From Piromyces finnis (Eukaryota > Neocallimastigomycota > Neocallimastigomycetes > Neocallimastigales > Neocallimastigaceae): a stretch of DNA of 64,000 nucleotides. Both the position numbers and the translations under genes were made by a program. The notes under the pieces were generated by a model. It worked only from the letters and a program-made list of their open reading frames with translations. It did no database searches and had not been told where the DNA came from. Each line of letters starts with the position of its first letter. Position 1 is the first letter of the stretch. The stretch is taken from assembly GCA_002104945.1 (NCBI GenBank), contig MCFH01000009.1:1070501-1134500 (forward strand). The letters run 5' to 3'. Shown here in pieces: positions 53,422 to 64,000 of the stretch.

Positions 53422-55728
53422 TTATAAAAGCATTTTTACTCCTTCAATGATTGAGTCTATTTTTGGTCTTTCTTCAAACTTATTTATCCAACATTGTGTT
53501 AAAATTATGTTCTATATATTATATTTAAAAAATGTTAATATAAATATCATATATAATTAAAATATTGTTTATAATTACAATATTATCTGGTATAAACTCA
53601 GGTATTTCTGGTCTAATATTTTCATTTACAATCTAATATTTTCCAAATATTATCAAAAAAAATTAATGTTAAATTTTTTATTAAAAGTAAAATAATTATT
53701 TAAATTATATACCTTATATCCCACTACAAATGGATTCATATCTGGATAGTGATATTGTCTTGTAAAGATTTCATATATAAGCATTCCATAGGCATATATA
53801 TCATAATATTCAAAACTGTAATTGGCTGGAAGTGTTTTTTCTTTTAAAATTTCTGGTGCTATCCATTCTGGATCTTTTGTCATCGCACAGAGATTTCTGT
53901 TTGGATTTGATGTACAATTAAATGCAGATCTATAAAATCCAAATTCGGAAAGTTTTATAACATTATTATTATACACCTATTAATGTAATTTATATATTTT
54001 GGTAAATAAAAAGGTTTTCTTAATATGTATTAATTACTAGCAACTTTTCTTACTAAAACATTAGAACTTTTTAGATTATAATGATAAATTGGTTCTTTTT
54101 GATTATGAAGGAAATTAAGAGCTATAAAAAATAATAATAAATTTTAAATTGAATAATTTTTTTAAATTTTAATATTACTAGTTATATATTATTACCTTCA
54201 CCAACATCAATTGCCAATTGAATAGCTAAATCTTTATCAATCATAACTTCTGGATCGTGTAAAATTCCTTTTAAAGAACCATTAGCCGAATATTCTTGCA
54301 TAATACTAATATGTGGTGTTATTAGACAAGCAGCAAATAATTGACATAAATTATTATGAACAATTTTTCTATTTATTTATTAATTTGTTCATTTATAAGA
54401 AAGATATCAAAATCAATATATATTTTTATAATCCTTTAATTAAACGAATTTATCTAAATTAATGCTATTTTACCTTATATTAGTAATTTCCTCTTTTATA
54501 AACTGAATTTCATTGTTAGTTAAGTTTTGATTTATTATTCTTTTAACAGCTACAGAAACACTATTTGCTCTTGCTTTAATAACTTGGAAATTGCAGCTCA
54601 TAGATATAATTTCACCATAATTAATAGAAGAAGGTGATAAATCCCATCTGATATTTGCTATCAATTTATAAGTCATTATTGTTAGTTTATATGTAATATA
54701 TATAAAAATGATATTTATTAATACTTTTATAAATATTAAATGGAAATAAAATTTTTATTATACATTTTGCCAAGAATATAGCTCTAGAATGCTCGGCTGC
54801 TTCTAAGAAAGTACGAGCTTTATTTATATATATATATGTTATAATAATATAGTATTAATATTACAAATTCAATGATACAACAATTATTAATAATTACCTT
54901 CTGCATGAACAATTTCGCCTGGATCTTGTAATGATAATTCTTATAATATAATTTTTTAATATTGTCTTCACCCATGATAAAAATTATATATAACAATATA
55001 CCTTTTAATCTTTCTTTAATTTCTTCACTTGTTCTATCCAATGGAACTTTAAAATATTTATTTGCTATATTTACTATGGCACCATTTAAAACCAAATATT
55101 CAGCAATTTCTTTATTTCTCCAAAAACATGCATAATGTAAGGCAGTATTACCATGATCATTAGCAATATTTACTAATAAAGGATAAAATTATATAAATTT
55201 TCGGAATATTTAATTATATTATTTTCTCTTTCTCTACTATTATTATCAAATATATGAAAAATTTAATAACATAATGAAAAACAAGAATACCTTGAGCCCC
55301 ATGAATAATTAGCTTTTTTAATATCCCAGTTATTTATTTATTTATTTTATTATTTTTTTTTATATAATTTTCAATTTAATAATTTATCAATAAAAATTTT
55401 TATTATAGTTGTATATTTATATTTTATATTTAATACTTCTTTAACAATATCAAAGTAGCCCTTCATTGTTGCAAGAATTAATGGTGTATCACCAGAACAA
55501 CATTTTGAATCAATAATGTCGCTATGTATTTTTATATTTTCAAATATGAACTTTAAATATTCGATTTTCCCTATTTAATTTTTATGAAGTTAATAATTAC
55601 AACTAAAAGGGTTATAATTATTTTAATATTTTTTTTTAATCTACCTTGTTTTGCAATTTGATGGAATACTGAAAATTGACGAATATCTCTAAATTATTCA
55701 TATATTTTAAACATAAATATTAAAGATG

Positions 55729-55775
<47 letters not shown>

Positions 55776-55864
55776 TACTTTTCTTCAACTCTTTCTGGAT
55801 TAGCTTGTAATACTTTTTTAAATATCTCTAGTTCATTATCATTAATAGCTTTAAATAATTCCAT
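53422..55864 (-). CDS. Integrin-linked-kinase-like ankyrin pseudokinase
   Basis: Homologue of ILK, the ankyrin-pseudokinase scaffold that joins PINCH and parvin to integrin/actin sites in animals. About ten short exons run from ATG 55864 (MELFKAINDNELEIFKKVLQ; first exons 55864-55779, 55688-55645) to the stop at 53422. Ankyrin repeats include GDTPLILATMKGYFDIVKE, then NTALHYACFWRNKEIAEYL and NGAIVNIANKY, closely following the ILK 'GNxPLHYACFWxxxxxAExLVxNGAxVxIxNKYG' repeat. The kinase-like domain follows (54676 onward). VAVK keeps the ATP-anchoring Lys (54542-54544). HRD is replaced by HYN (54075-54083) and DFG by EFG (53941-53949), while APEILKE and a DIYAYGMLIYEIFTR helix remain. Loss of the catalytic Asp and change of the metal-binding Asp argue for a pseudokinase, as in ILK. 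An ankyrin-TKL kinase of another subfamily is the alternative, but the repeat match favours ILK. Confidence 0.82.
55733..55773. repeat. (ATT)n array in ILK-like intron 1
   Basis: About 13 ATT units lie immediately inside the first intron of the ILK-like gene. Confidence 0.85.
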
Positions 55865-56179
55865 ATTACTTATTTTTAAGTACAAGTTTTAAATATTTTA
55901 AATACTATTACTTTTTTTATTTATTTATTTATTTATTTATTTATTATAATTATCTTTTTATTAAAAATAATAAATGTTTTATATATTATTTTTAACTTTT
56001 TGATTGATTTTTATTAAGGATTAAAGTTTTTGTTTTTATAGAAATTACGATTCAAGAATTATGTGAATTATTATAAACACAAATTAAAAATATATATATA
56101 ATTCAAATTAATATTTTATTTATAATAAATATTTTAACTTTTATTATTATTACACATTTATCATTATTACATATTTATT
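55865..56179. other. Spacer between ILK-like and CPSF_A-like genes
   Basis: Includes a TTTA tetranucleotide run at about 55918-55945. No gene is seen. It is the likely ILK-like promoter. Confidence 0.5.
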
Positions 56180-59100
56180 TCATACTAATGATTTATCAAA
56201 ATCATTTATTATATTCCAAATATATTCAATATTATATTCAGATATTATTTCATTGTTATTATGATATTTCCATAAATTATTAAAAGAATTAACAATTTCT
56301 TCTTGGTCATGTTTATTTAATAATAAAAATTGGTTTAACATATCACCATTAATAATATTATGGGATATTCGATGTTTTGAAATATATTTATCAAAGTCAT
56401 TGCCTTTATCAAAATATATGAAATAGTAGAAATTATTATTTAATATTTATATTTACAATATCTAATTTATATCATATCAATTATATAAAAATAAATACCT
56501 AAGATTGGTTTTGTGCTTTCATACATTCCCATAATTAATTGTAAGATCATAAATTGTTTGTATAGTATATCCGGTATCTGTATCATTTTTATTATAGTAC
56601 CTAAAATTGATAAACCATATACTATTGAAATTCTAGTATTTTTATTTTCTTCATAATTATCACATGCTGTATTAAAATAAGTCTGTAATTGATTATTATT
56701 TAATTCTTTCTTTATAAATTTCATTATTGGTTCACCAAAATATAAATTAAAATCTTCATATAATGAATAGATCATTTCATCTAATAAAAAATAAAAAAAA
56801 AAAAATTATTAATTAATAAACATTATTTTATTATATTTAATTAGATAAAAAAAGCTTCGGTTTTACTTTTATTTGATAATCCAAATATTGAACCATATCT
56901 ATCAGCAACATAAATTGAATTCTTTGAAAGAGTAATACAGCTACCAACTAATTTTGATATTTCATCACTATATATAATATATTAAAATTAAATACTTCAT
57001 TTTAATTTTTTGATTTTTTATTTATTTATATTCTTATATATTACCTTTTTTTAAATTCTAATTTTTTATTTTGATTAAATTCATATAAAGATACGGATTC
57101 ATTAACTTGTCCAACATATACAAAATTATCAATTGTATTAACTGTTGTAATTTTCCATCTAGTTTTTATGCTTGAACTTATTATTGGCCTAATTTAAAAA
57201 ATATTTAATTAAAATTTTAGTAAATAATTATTTTTATATTGAAGAAAAAAGATATCTTTATTTAATATTATTTTTCCTTACGATTTTGTTGATGAATTAA
57301 TCTTTATAAGATATAATAAATTTTCACTTGAAATAAGTAGATATCTAAAATAAAAGGTAAGAAAGGAAGTTAATTATAAATAATAGATGTTAAATAATAT
57401 AATATTAATATGTTAGCTTACTTATTCTTAAGAGTTTGTATGCAATTAACCTTACCAGGTATTTTAATCTCACCTCTTTTTTCTAAAAACTAATTAATAT
57501 TTATTAGGTCTTTATAAACATTTATTAAATTGTTATTAAATTTATTATAAAAATATTTTACCATTTGATTTTTTGAATTTAATTTCATTTTCATTTCAAT
57601 TTGCTCTTGACTTCTCATTTTTATCTTTTTTATATTATACATGGATACGCATGACTCGTTAATATTTTTATTCCACATACTAACGCATATATAGCTTTTT
57701 TCGTTTTTAACATTCCATTCTATTAATAAAATAATTATTAATAAATTTTAATATACTAATATCTATTAAAAATACATAATTTTTATTTTTATTTACTTGC
57801 TAATTTGGTACAAAGTTCACCCTTTTCTTTATAGTTTTCATTAAAATACACTTTACCACTAATATATAATTTTAAATAATAATTAATGAGAATTTTATAA
57901 AATATATTATAAAATATTTGTTATTAATATTCACTTTGATGGATTCATAATAGTAATTTCAGAGTAAATATTATTTGTAATCGATTGCGTATCAGATGAA
58001 ATAACCAATGTTTTTGAGCTATTATCAAATAACATATGTTTTGGAGTCTGAAAATTGTATATTATATATATATATAATGATTTATTTAGGATTATTTATA
58101 TTTATTATAATTATTTATTATATATTTACCCCTGATATATTATATTCCTTTAAATGAAGTTTATTATATTTGTCAAAATTAACAATCTGAATTGTTTTAT
58201 TATATTCTATTAAATATACATTTTTACTCTCTGGATGATAATAACTTGCAATATTATCAACCTTGGTATGGTTTATATAATAGTTTTAAATATGTTAAAA
58301 ACACTTGAAAATAAATTTTTTCTGTTTATAAAAGTTACCTTTGGTACAAGAACATTCTCAAGAGATATTCCATATTCATTTAAATATAATTTATATGTGT
58401 TTTCACCACCAAATATTATTATATATTGATTGTTATCTTTATAATAATTATTTTTGTATAATTTAATTGGAATATTTCCTAATTGTTTAGTAAATGTATT
58501 TCTTACAACAATTAAATCATTTTGATTTTCAGTTTTTATGACTAATAATGATCCATTACGAAAACCAATTATTAGATAATCAATAATATTGTTATATTTT
58601 AATATTTCGATTGAATTTGGTATTCCTGTTTCATCGTTTGAATAAACGTCAAGTTGCTCATTTAATATAAGTTTAAAAGATTTCGTGTTGTTATTATAAT
58701 GATATATAGAGAATGAAGGCTCGTAAGTGCAAACATAAATGTAAAGATTATCACTATCATCAAAAAATAAATTGTGTGAGTAACTATAATATTATAAATA
58801 TTTTTTAGTATTGTCTATAAATTTTACTTTTTTACAATTAACTTCATTGATGAAATTTCACTACTTAATTGAATATCTTGTAATGATTCAAATGTTAAAT
58901 AAGAACTATTTATTTTTGTTATAATACAAGTATTAATAAGTAAATATGGAAAATTTAAAATTAAAAAATTATGTTAAATCTTACTTTTCATTATTTATTT
59001 TGATTATTTCAAGTGATTTAGAATCTGAGTATTTTAATAAAATATAGTTGTCTACTATTTCGGCTTTAAAAATATTTCTATTTCCACTAGGTACAAATTC

Positions 59101-59428
59101 ATTAACTTTAAATTTTAATTTTTGTTAATAAATATAATTTATTATATATAATTTTTTTTATAATCTATAAAAAATACCAATTTCAAAGCTTTCTAATTTA
59201 TCTGAGTGATTATTGCAATACACAAATATTATTTTATTTTCGACAACTTGAACCAAATATTCTTCATTCAATATTGAACCAGCACAAATTGTTCTACAAT
59301 TGGTATATAAATTGCATGAGTCACTACAATTTATAATATTAAAATAGTTTTCCCTTTGATTCTTATCTTATAATATTATTATTTAATTATATAAAAATTT
59401 TAAGTCATATGTATTTTTATATTCTGAA

Positions 59429-59461
<33 letters not shown>

Positions 59462-61820
59462 TATTTATTTATTAAATTAAAATTACCTTTTTTAGAATTT
59501 AATATTAAAGTATTATTATAAAAACTTATTATAATATACTGGTCATCTTTGCACCTAACTGTCCATAAATTAATTATTCTTTTACATAAAAAAAAATTAA
59601 TATAATAAAAAAAATGCTAAAAAAAAATATTATATTCACCTTTGTAGATTTGACTTACCCTTCAATTAATAATTGTGATGATAGTAATGAAGCTTTAATA
59701 CCACTTTCTATTGACTTTATAAACCCATTTGGTTGATAACCACAAGCAACAAATAATTTATTATTATTTAAATTAATATTTAAAGATTCATAATCTAAAA
59801 AAACACAATCAGTTAGTAATGATAAATCTACTACTTTATCATGTACATTTAATTCATTTGTTCTTTTATTAACCTAAAATCATTAATAAAAAGGTATTAA
59901 TAAATACGTATAATATATTTTATATATGATTATAATAATTTAAAAATAATATTAACTGAAAAAATATATCCATCACTCATTTCTCCTGATGAAAAAAAAT
60001 AATCTGAACCTTCATAATAATCTATATAAATAGAATTTGAAATTGTAACAGGATTTATTATGTTTTTTATTTTTAATTCATTATTTGAATAAACTGTAAG
60101 TTTAAAGGCATCGCCATAGTTTGTTCCAAGTAGTAAGTTTTGATATTCTGGAAGATTCATATCTTTTGTTATATATCCAGGGAAATCATCATATGTAGTT
60201 ACCGTTGAAATAACAACATCTGTAGTTGAAAAATATGCATATATTAATTTGCAATTTCAAATCTTATATTTAATATATTATTTTTACCATTATTCCTTAT
60301 ATACTGCATTAAATTTATTTTTGAACAATAAATATTTTGTTCTACTAATACATTAAGCTTAAAGAAGTATACATCCTGTTCCTATATTTTTAAATTTTTT
60401 TATATGATAAGCACTATATAGTTTTAAATATAATAATTTGGTATTATATATAATTTTTCAATTCTTCAAATAAAATTACTGTTAAAATTATGAAGCATTC
60501 TGGAAATTGAGGAAGTGCAATAATTTGAATTGGCATTGATTGTGTTGCTGATTATATTATTAAATTTTTTTATTTAGATGTTATTAATATATAATAATTA
60601 TAAGATAAAATATACATTGTACTTTATTACAAATATTATTATTTTAAAATTAATAATATTAAAATTACCATCTAAAAATGGAACTGATTTGAAATTACTT
60701 TTACATTTCAAATTATCAGAATTATCAAAAGAATAACTAACAATATATACTTTTTCTTCACTTTTATACAATTATATATGTATATGTATAATGAAATTAA
60801 TTTTTATTACTAATATTTTAGTTAATGAATTAATAAAAATGAAGAAAAATTATATGTATACCTGCAAATTAAAGCAACCAATATAATTTTATTTAAATCA
60901 TCCTGAAATGGGTATAGATATATCAAGTCAATAATTGTTCCATTTTCATTCAAAATGGTTGACTATTCCAAATATAGTAAAATTAAAGTATTAATTTATG
61001 AAATTTTGTTATAATGTTACTTTTATAAAATGATAAAAAATTACATTATCCATTTCAAACTTATTTTCTGATATTGAAGAATTTATATTCCATATATTTA
61101 TACTATTTACGAAAGAAGAAATGCAAAGAGAGCGAGACCTATATATTAAATTGTAAATATTTTTGCTTATTGAACTTAATATAAATAAAAAATAAAATTT
61201 ATATCATACAATGGGTCTGTTCTAATAAAGAATATTGGGTTTCGATAATCAAAACCATAATTTGAAATTTTAAACTAAATATAAATATTATAATAATTAT
61301 AATAATAATAATAATAAATATTTGTATTATAGCTAATAATTTATTTTTACCATTTTTAATATTATATAATATATATAGCATTTATTTAAAATATATGTAT
61401 ATACTATACCTTATTAATTAAGCATAATTTTATTTTTCTAGTTTCAATAATAGGATCTTGAATGTATGAATCATTAATATCATTCATTATTTCATATTCT
61501 AATAATGACATATATCCTGAATCGGATAATATAAAAATAATATCCTTAAATTCTAAATCATTATTTGAATTAATAACTTTCATTTGTATTATACCAGCAT
61601 CATATATTGTACCAAAAACGTTTTTACTATTTCTTAAAATAAATTTTGTATTATTTAAAATTTCATATAATTCAATATAATGATCCTTAATTCCAATAAT
61701 ACATTTATTTTTTATATGCTTATTTTTATATTTTAATAATTTTTTCACATGAGTCGAATTTGAAACAGTTTGATAGTAAACATTACAAGAACTATTGTCA
61801 ATATAATTATCTGTAAGCAT
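56180..61820 (-). CDS. Divergent CPSF_A superfamily protein (SF3B3/DDB1/CPSF160-like)
   Basis: Triple beta-propeller protein of the family that scaffolds the SF3b spliceosome complex, the DDB1 ubiquitin ligase or CPSF. About 20 short exons. The N-terminal propeller has KCIIGIKDHYIELYEI, then FGTIYDAGIIQMKVI and DIIFILSDSGYMSLLEYE, the family's 'vvarg..lelye...fG.I..l..fr...kD.i.vlsdsg.l.ileyd'. Further on come NLLLGTNYGDAFKL (60.1 kb), FVACGYQPNGFIKSIESGIK (59.7 kb, cf. 'tcsGa...gslriir.Gi') and LWTVRCKDDQYIIISF (59.54 kb). Later come GNIPIKLYKN (58.5 kb) and, at the end, YGLSILGTIIKMIQIPD...INGDMLNQFLLLNKHDQEEI, the C-terminal 'GtilG.i...IdGdl.e.f..l....q.ei' block. The stop is at 56180-56182. 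The start is taken as ATG 61820, since the frame upstream reaches a stop without another ATG. Sequence is highly diverged and Asn-rich, so the subfamily is not decided. Confidence 0.72.
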
Positions 61821-62132
61821 TATTTTTTGTGTATTACAAGTGACTAAATTTATTAATAACAAAGCAAAGAGAATACTAAAGTTTTATATTTACTTAAATT
61901 TAAAATAATTTATACAATCTCTTTAAAAAAAATACTTTTATAACAATAAATTAATTTAACACATTTATATAAAAAGCTTTAAATAAATTAGCTTTTTTTT
62001 TTTTTTTTTTTTTTTTGATATGTTATTTACTTATATATTCTATGCTAAATTTACATATAAAACTTGTGATTAATAAATAAATTTAATTAATAATATTATT
62101 TTTAATTAATTAATGTTTTTACTCTAACTTAC

Positions 62133-62199
62133 TAAATCTATAAAATAAAAAAAAAAAAAATTAAATATTCAAATCTATAAAATAAAAAAAAAAAAAAAC
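62133..62199. repeat. Direct repeat, AATCTATAAAATA(A)n
   Basis: Two copies of 'aaatctataaaataaa' plus a run of A, one at about 62133-62160 and one at about 62171-62199. Confidence 0.75.
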
Positions 62200-62600
62200 A
62201 AGAAACTAATTTGAATAAAGGTTTAAAGATTCTTATTGATTTAAAAAAATAGAAATAAAAAAAACTTGACTTTAAAAAATATATATATGATACTATATTT
62301 TCAGAATAATGTTTATTAATCAAGAAAACAAGAAAACAAGAAATCAAAAATAATTAGATTAATGTTAAATTTTTGTTTTAATTACTTTTTTTTTATTTAT
62401 TCTTATTTTTACTATGAAAAACATATTGTGATTTTTCGAAATTTGTTTTTAAATTTTAAGAGTATTATATATTAATTATTATATATTAATTTTAAAGTAC
62501 AATTTTTTTTATAATGAATATGGACATTATTTATTTATAAGCATAAACTAGGTAATAATGATGACAATACATTATAATACATTATATTGGATATATTTAA

Positions 62601-62726
62601 AAATAATTATGTTAAGGATAATTTATAATTATTAATTACTTGAAAATATTTAAAATCATATTTAAATCAACTTCTAAATAATTATGTTAAGGATAATTTA
62701 TAATTATTAATTATTTGAAAAATATT
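62601..62726. repeat. Direct repeat, ~50 bp with 75-bp period
   Basis: Copy 1 (62601-62650) and copy 2 (62676-62726) share 'aaataattatgttaaggat' and the following 30 or so bases with one substitution and one inserted A. They lie about 530-660 bp upstream of the second CotH start. Confidence 0.85.
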
Positions 62727-63259
62727 AAGAAAATAAGAATAATATTCTTTGTAAAACATAATTTAAATATACGCCACAACTATAATTTCTTGTGTGAAAC
62801 TTTGTACAAAATAAATTTTTGAAATTGATTTTATATTTTTTATAATTTTCATTAAATATACATGAAATTATTTATATTTACTCATTATTGATTAGATATA
62901 TTTTAATTTTAATTAGAGCTAATAATCAAGAAACTTAAATTTAAAAATTCTTTGAACCAAAATATATCAAATACAATTATAACTTAATTTATATTTATAT
63001 TGAATTTTATAATAATTTATATTGAAATTAATATGAAATTTATTTTAATCAAACAATTAGATATATTTTAATTTATTTTAATTGATTTTAAAATCTCAAA
63101 AATTTTTAGTAGATTTTAAAAGTATCAAAGAATAAATTGCATATATAAAGAAAATTATTACCTCTTCTTTTTTTTTAATATACATATTTTTTTAGTAAAA
63201 AAAAATAAATTTAAAATACCATTATATTTAATATTGTTTTAAGTAATAATATAAATTAA

Positions 63260-64000
63260 ATGTTTAAAATTATATTTATATTTGCACTTTTAATATCTTT
63301 TGCATTTGCTGATGTAAAGGATTACCTCAAATCAACAAATAGAACTTTTAATGAAATAGAAGGAAAAGTTCCAAAGCTTTCTATTGAAATAGACCCAAAA
63401 GAATATGAAAAGTTATTAAGTATTGCACAAATTAATCAATATGAAGATATTATCTATGGCTGTAACGGAAGTGCAGCATGTCTTGAAGAATTTGAAACTA
63501 AAGCCACTTTAACTTATGAACTCCATGGGTAATTAAAAAATATATATAATATAATATAATTAAAAATTATAATATTTATTATATAATCAAATAATTAATA
63601 ATTTATACATAATCTATAAAATAAAATAATAAAGGTGAAAAGAAAGTTTTTAAGAAAGTTACTTTTAAGGCTGGTGGTAACTTTAGTAGAGCTCATGATA
63701 GAGTTGTTTTTTAACTTAAAATTAAAGGGTGATGATTTATTACTTGGCCGTAAACATATTCGTGTTAGATCAGATGCTGAAGATAATACACATATGAAAT
63801 CTAAAATTGCTTACGATTTATTAAACAAATGGAATATACCATCTATTCAAGAAACTTATTGTGAATTATATATCAATGAAGAATATTTTGGATTATATTT
63901 CCTTTTAGATACTATTAAATCTAACTGGATTATAAAAACATATAATCTTCCAACTGATGAAGAAGTTGAAACTTTATTTTACTGTAAAAATACTCACACT
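63260..64000 (+). CDS. CotH-kinase family protein, partial (frame broken in exon 2)
   Basis: Start of a secreted CotH protein of the bacterial-like type that is abundant in anaerobic fungi, often on dockerin-bearing proteins; no dockerin is in view. The ATG at 63260 opens a clear signal peptide, MFKIIFIFALLISFAFADV, followed by VPKLSIEIDPKEYEKLLSIA, the usual mature start. An intron runs from about 63529 to 63634. Exon 2 carries VTFKAGGNFSRAHDRV, then GRKHIRVRSDAEDNTHMKSK, NIPSIQETYCELYINEEYF and GLYFLLDTIKSNWI, all canonical CotH. The reading frame breaks in two places: at a T6 run (63707-63712), where one T fewer restores FNLK, and at the exon 1/2 junction, where canonical GT-AG splicing gives a stop. 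It is therefore a pseudogene, a very recent mutant or a site of indel error. The gene runs off the window. Confidence 0.8.

Larger units (their letters stand above)
61821..63259. other. Spacer upstream of CotH gene 2, with direct repeats
   Basis: AT-rich divergent spacer carrying the promoters of the CPSF_A-like gene (minus) and the second CotH gene (plus). It contains a T run (61991-62016) and two sets of direct repeats, listed separately. No coding signal was found. A hydrophobic frame just upstream of 61820 lacks an ATG and is not considered coding. Confidence 0.6.

Noticed and set aside
61821-61890. Possible signal peptide (ILFALLLINLVTC) before the CPSF_A-like protein
   Set aside because: There is no ATG before an in-frame stop, and the nearest possible intron would be only about 18 nt. 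A secretory signal does not fit this intracellular family, so ATG 61820 was preferred.
62138-62347. Minus-strand frame of Phe/Tyr/Ser
   Set aside because: Created by poly-A direct repeats; no protein-like composition.
1-64000. tRNA, rRNA or snRNA genes
   Set aside because: Scanned by eye for GC-richer clover-leaf or box A/B islands. None was convincing; the few GC-richer islands are exons or the LINE 3' end. A tRNAscan or Infernal run would decide.

Overview
The window comes from a very AT-rich (roughly 80-85% A+T by eye) eukaryotic nuclear genome. Genes are split by short (about 40-350 bp) GT-AG introns, proteins carry long Asn/Ser/Lys/Glu-rich low-complexity stretches, and introns and intergenic DNA are full of homopolymers and AAT/ATT triplet arrays. 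It encodes spore-coat CotH-family proteins, a complete-looking IFT-A subunit (IFT144/WDR19), a TMEM17-like transition-zone protein, a fungal-type DEP-RhoGEF-PH-CNH (Rom-like) protein and a Dma-like FHA-RING ligase. Together these point to a flagellate early-diverging fungus, most likely an anaerobic gut fungus (Neocallimastigomycota). That placement is inference from composition and gene content.

Layout, left to right: a CotH-family gene with a GPI-like tail (+, about 1.7-4.1 kb); a 5'-truncated LINE reverse-transcriptase remnant (+, 4.8-5.6 kb); an FHA-RING E3 ligase (-, 6.1-8.2 kb); an Asn-rich protein of unknown function (-, 9.0-10.6 kb); a FAM204A orthologue (+, 11.0-12.1 kb); a broken PI-PLC X-domain fragment (-, about 12.2-12.45 kb); IFT144/WDR19 (-, 13.0-20.2 kb); a TMEM17-like gene (-, 21.1-22.2 kb); a FHIP/FAM160 HOOK-interacting-protein homologue (-, 22.8-28.0 kb); 3 kb of gene-free low-complexity DNA; a 2,235-residue Rho GEF (-, 31.0-38.3 kb); 2 kb without a gene; a SHANK-like SPN-ankyrin protein (-, 40.4-42.7 kb); a SKI2 RNA helicase (-, 43.3-49.7 kb); a LEKR1-like coiled-coil protein (+, 50.1-53.2 kb); an integrin-linked-kinase-like ankyrin pseudokinase (-, 53.4-55.9 kb); a divergent CPSF_A/SF3B3/DDB1-superfamily protein (-, 56.2-61.8 kb); and the start of a second, different CotH gene (+, from 63.26 kb, cut by the window end).

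Two functional themes stand out. The first is flagellar: IFT144 and TMEM17-like are neighbours, consistent with a zoospore-forming fungus. The second is adhesion and cortical signalling. A SHANK-like SPN+ankyrin protein and an ILK-like pseudokinase, both families best known from the animal integrin adhesome, lie 10.7 kb apart, with a Rho1-type GEF also nearby. This SHANK/ILK pair in a fungal-looking genome is the most interesting content of the window. Most intron-exon models were rebuilt by hand from GT-AG sites and reading-frame continuity. Where every exon was traced and the total is divisible by three, this is stated.
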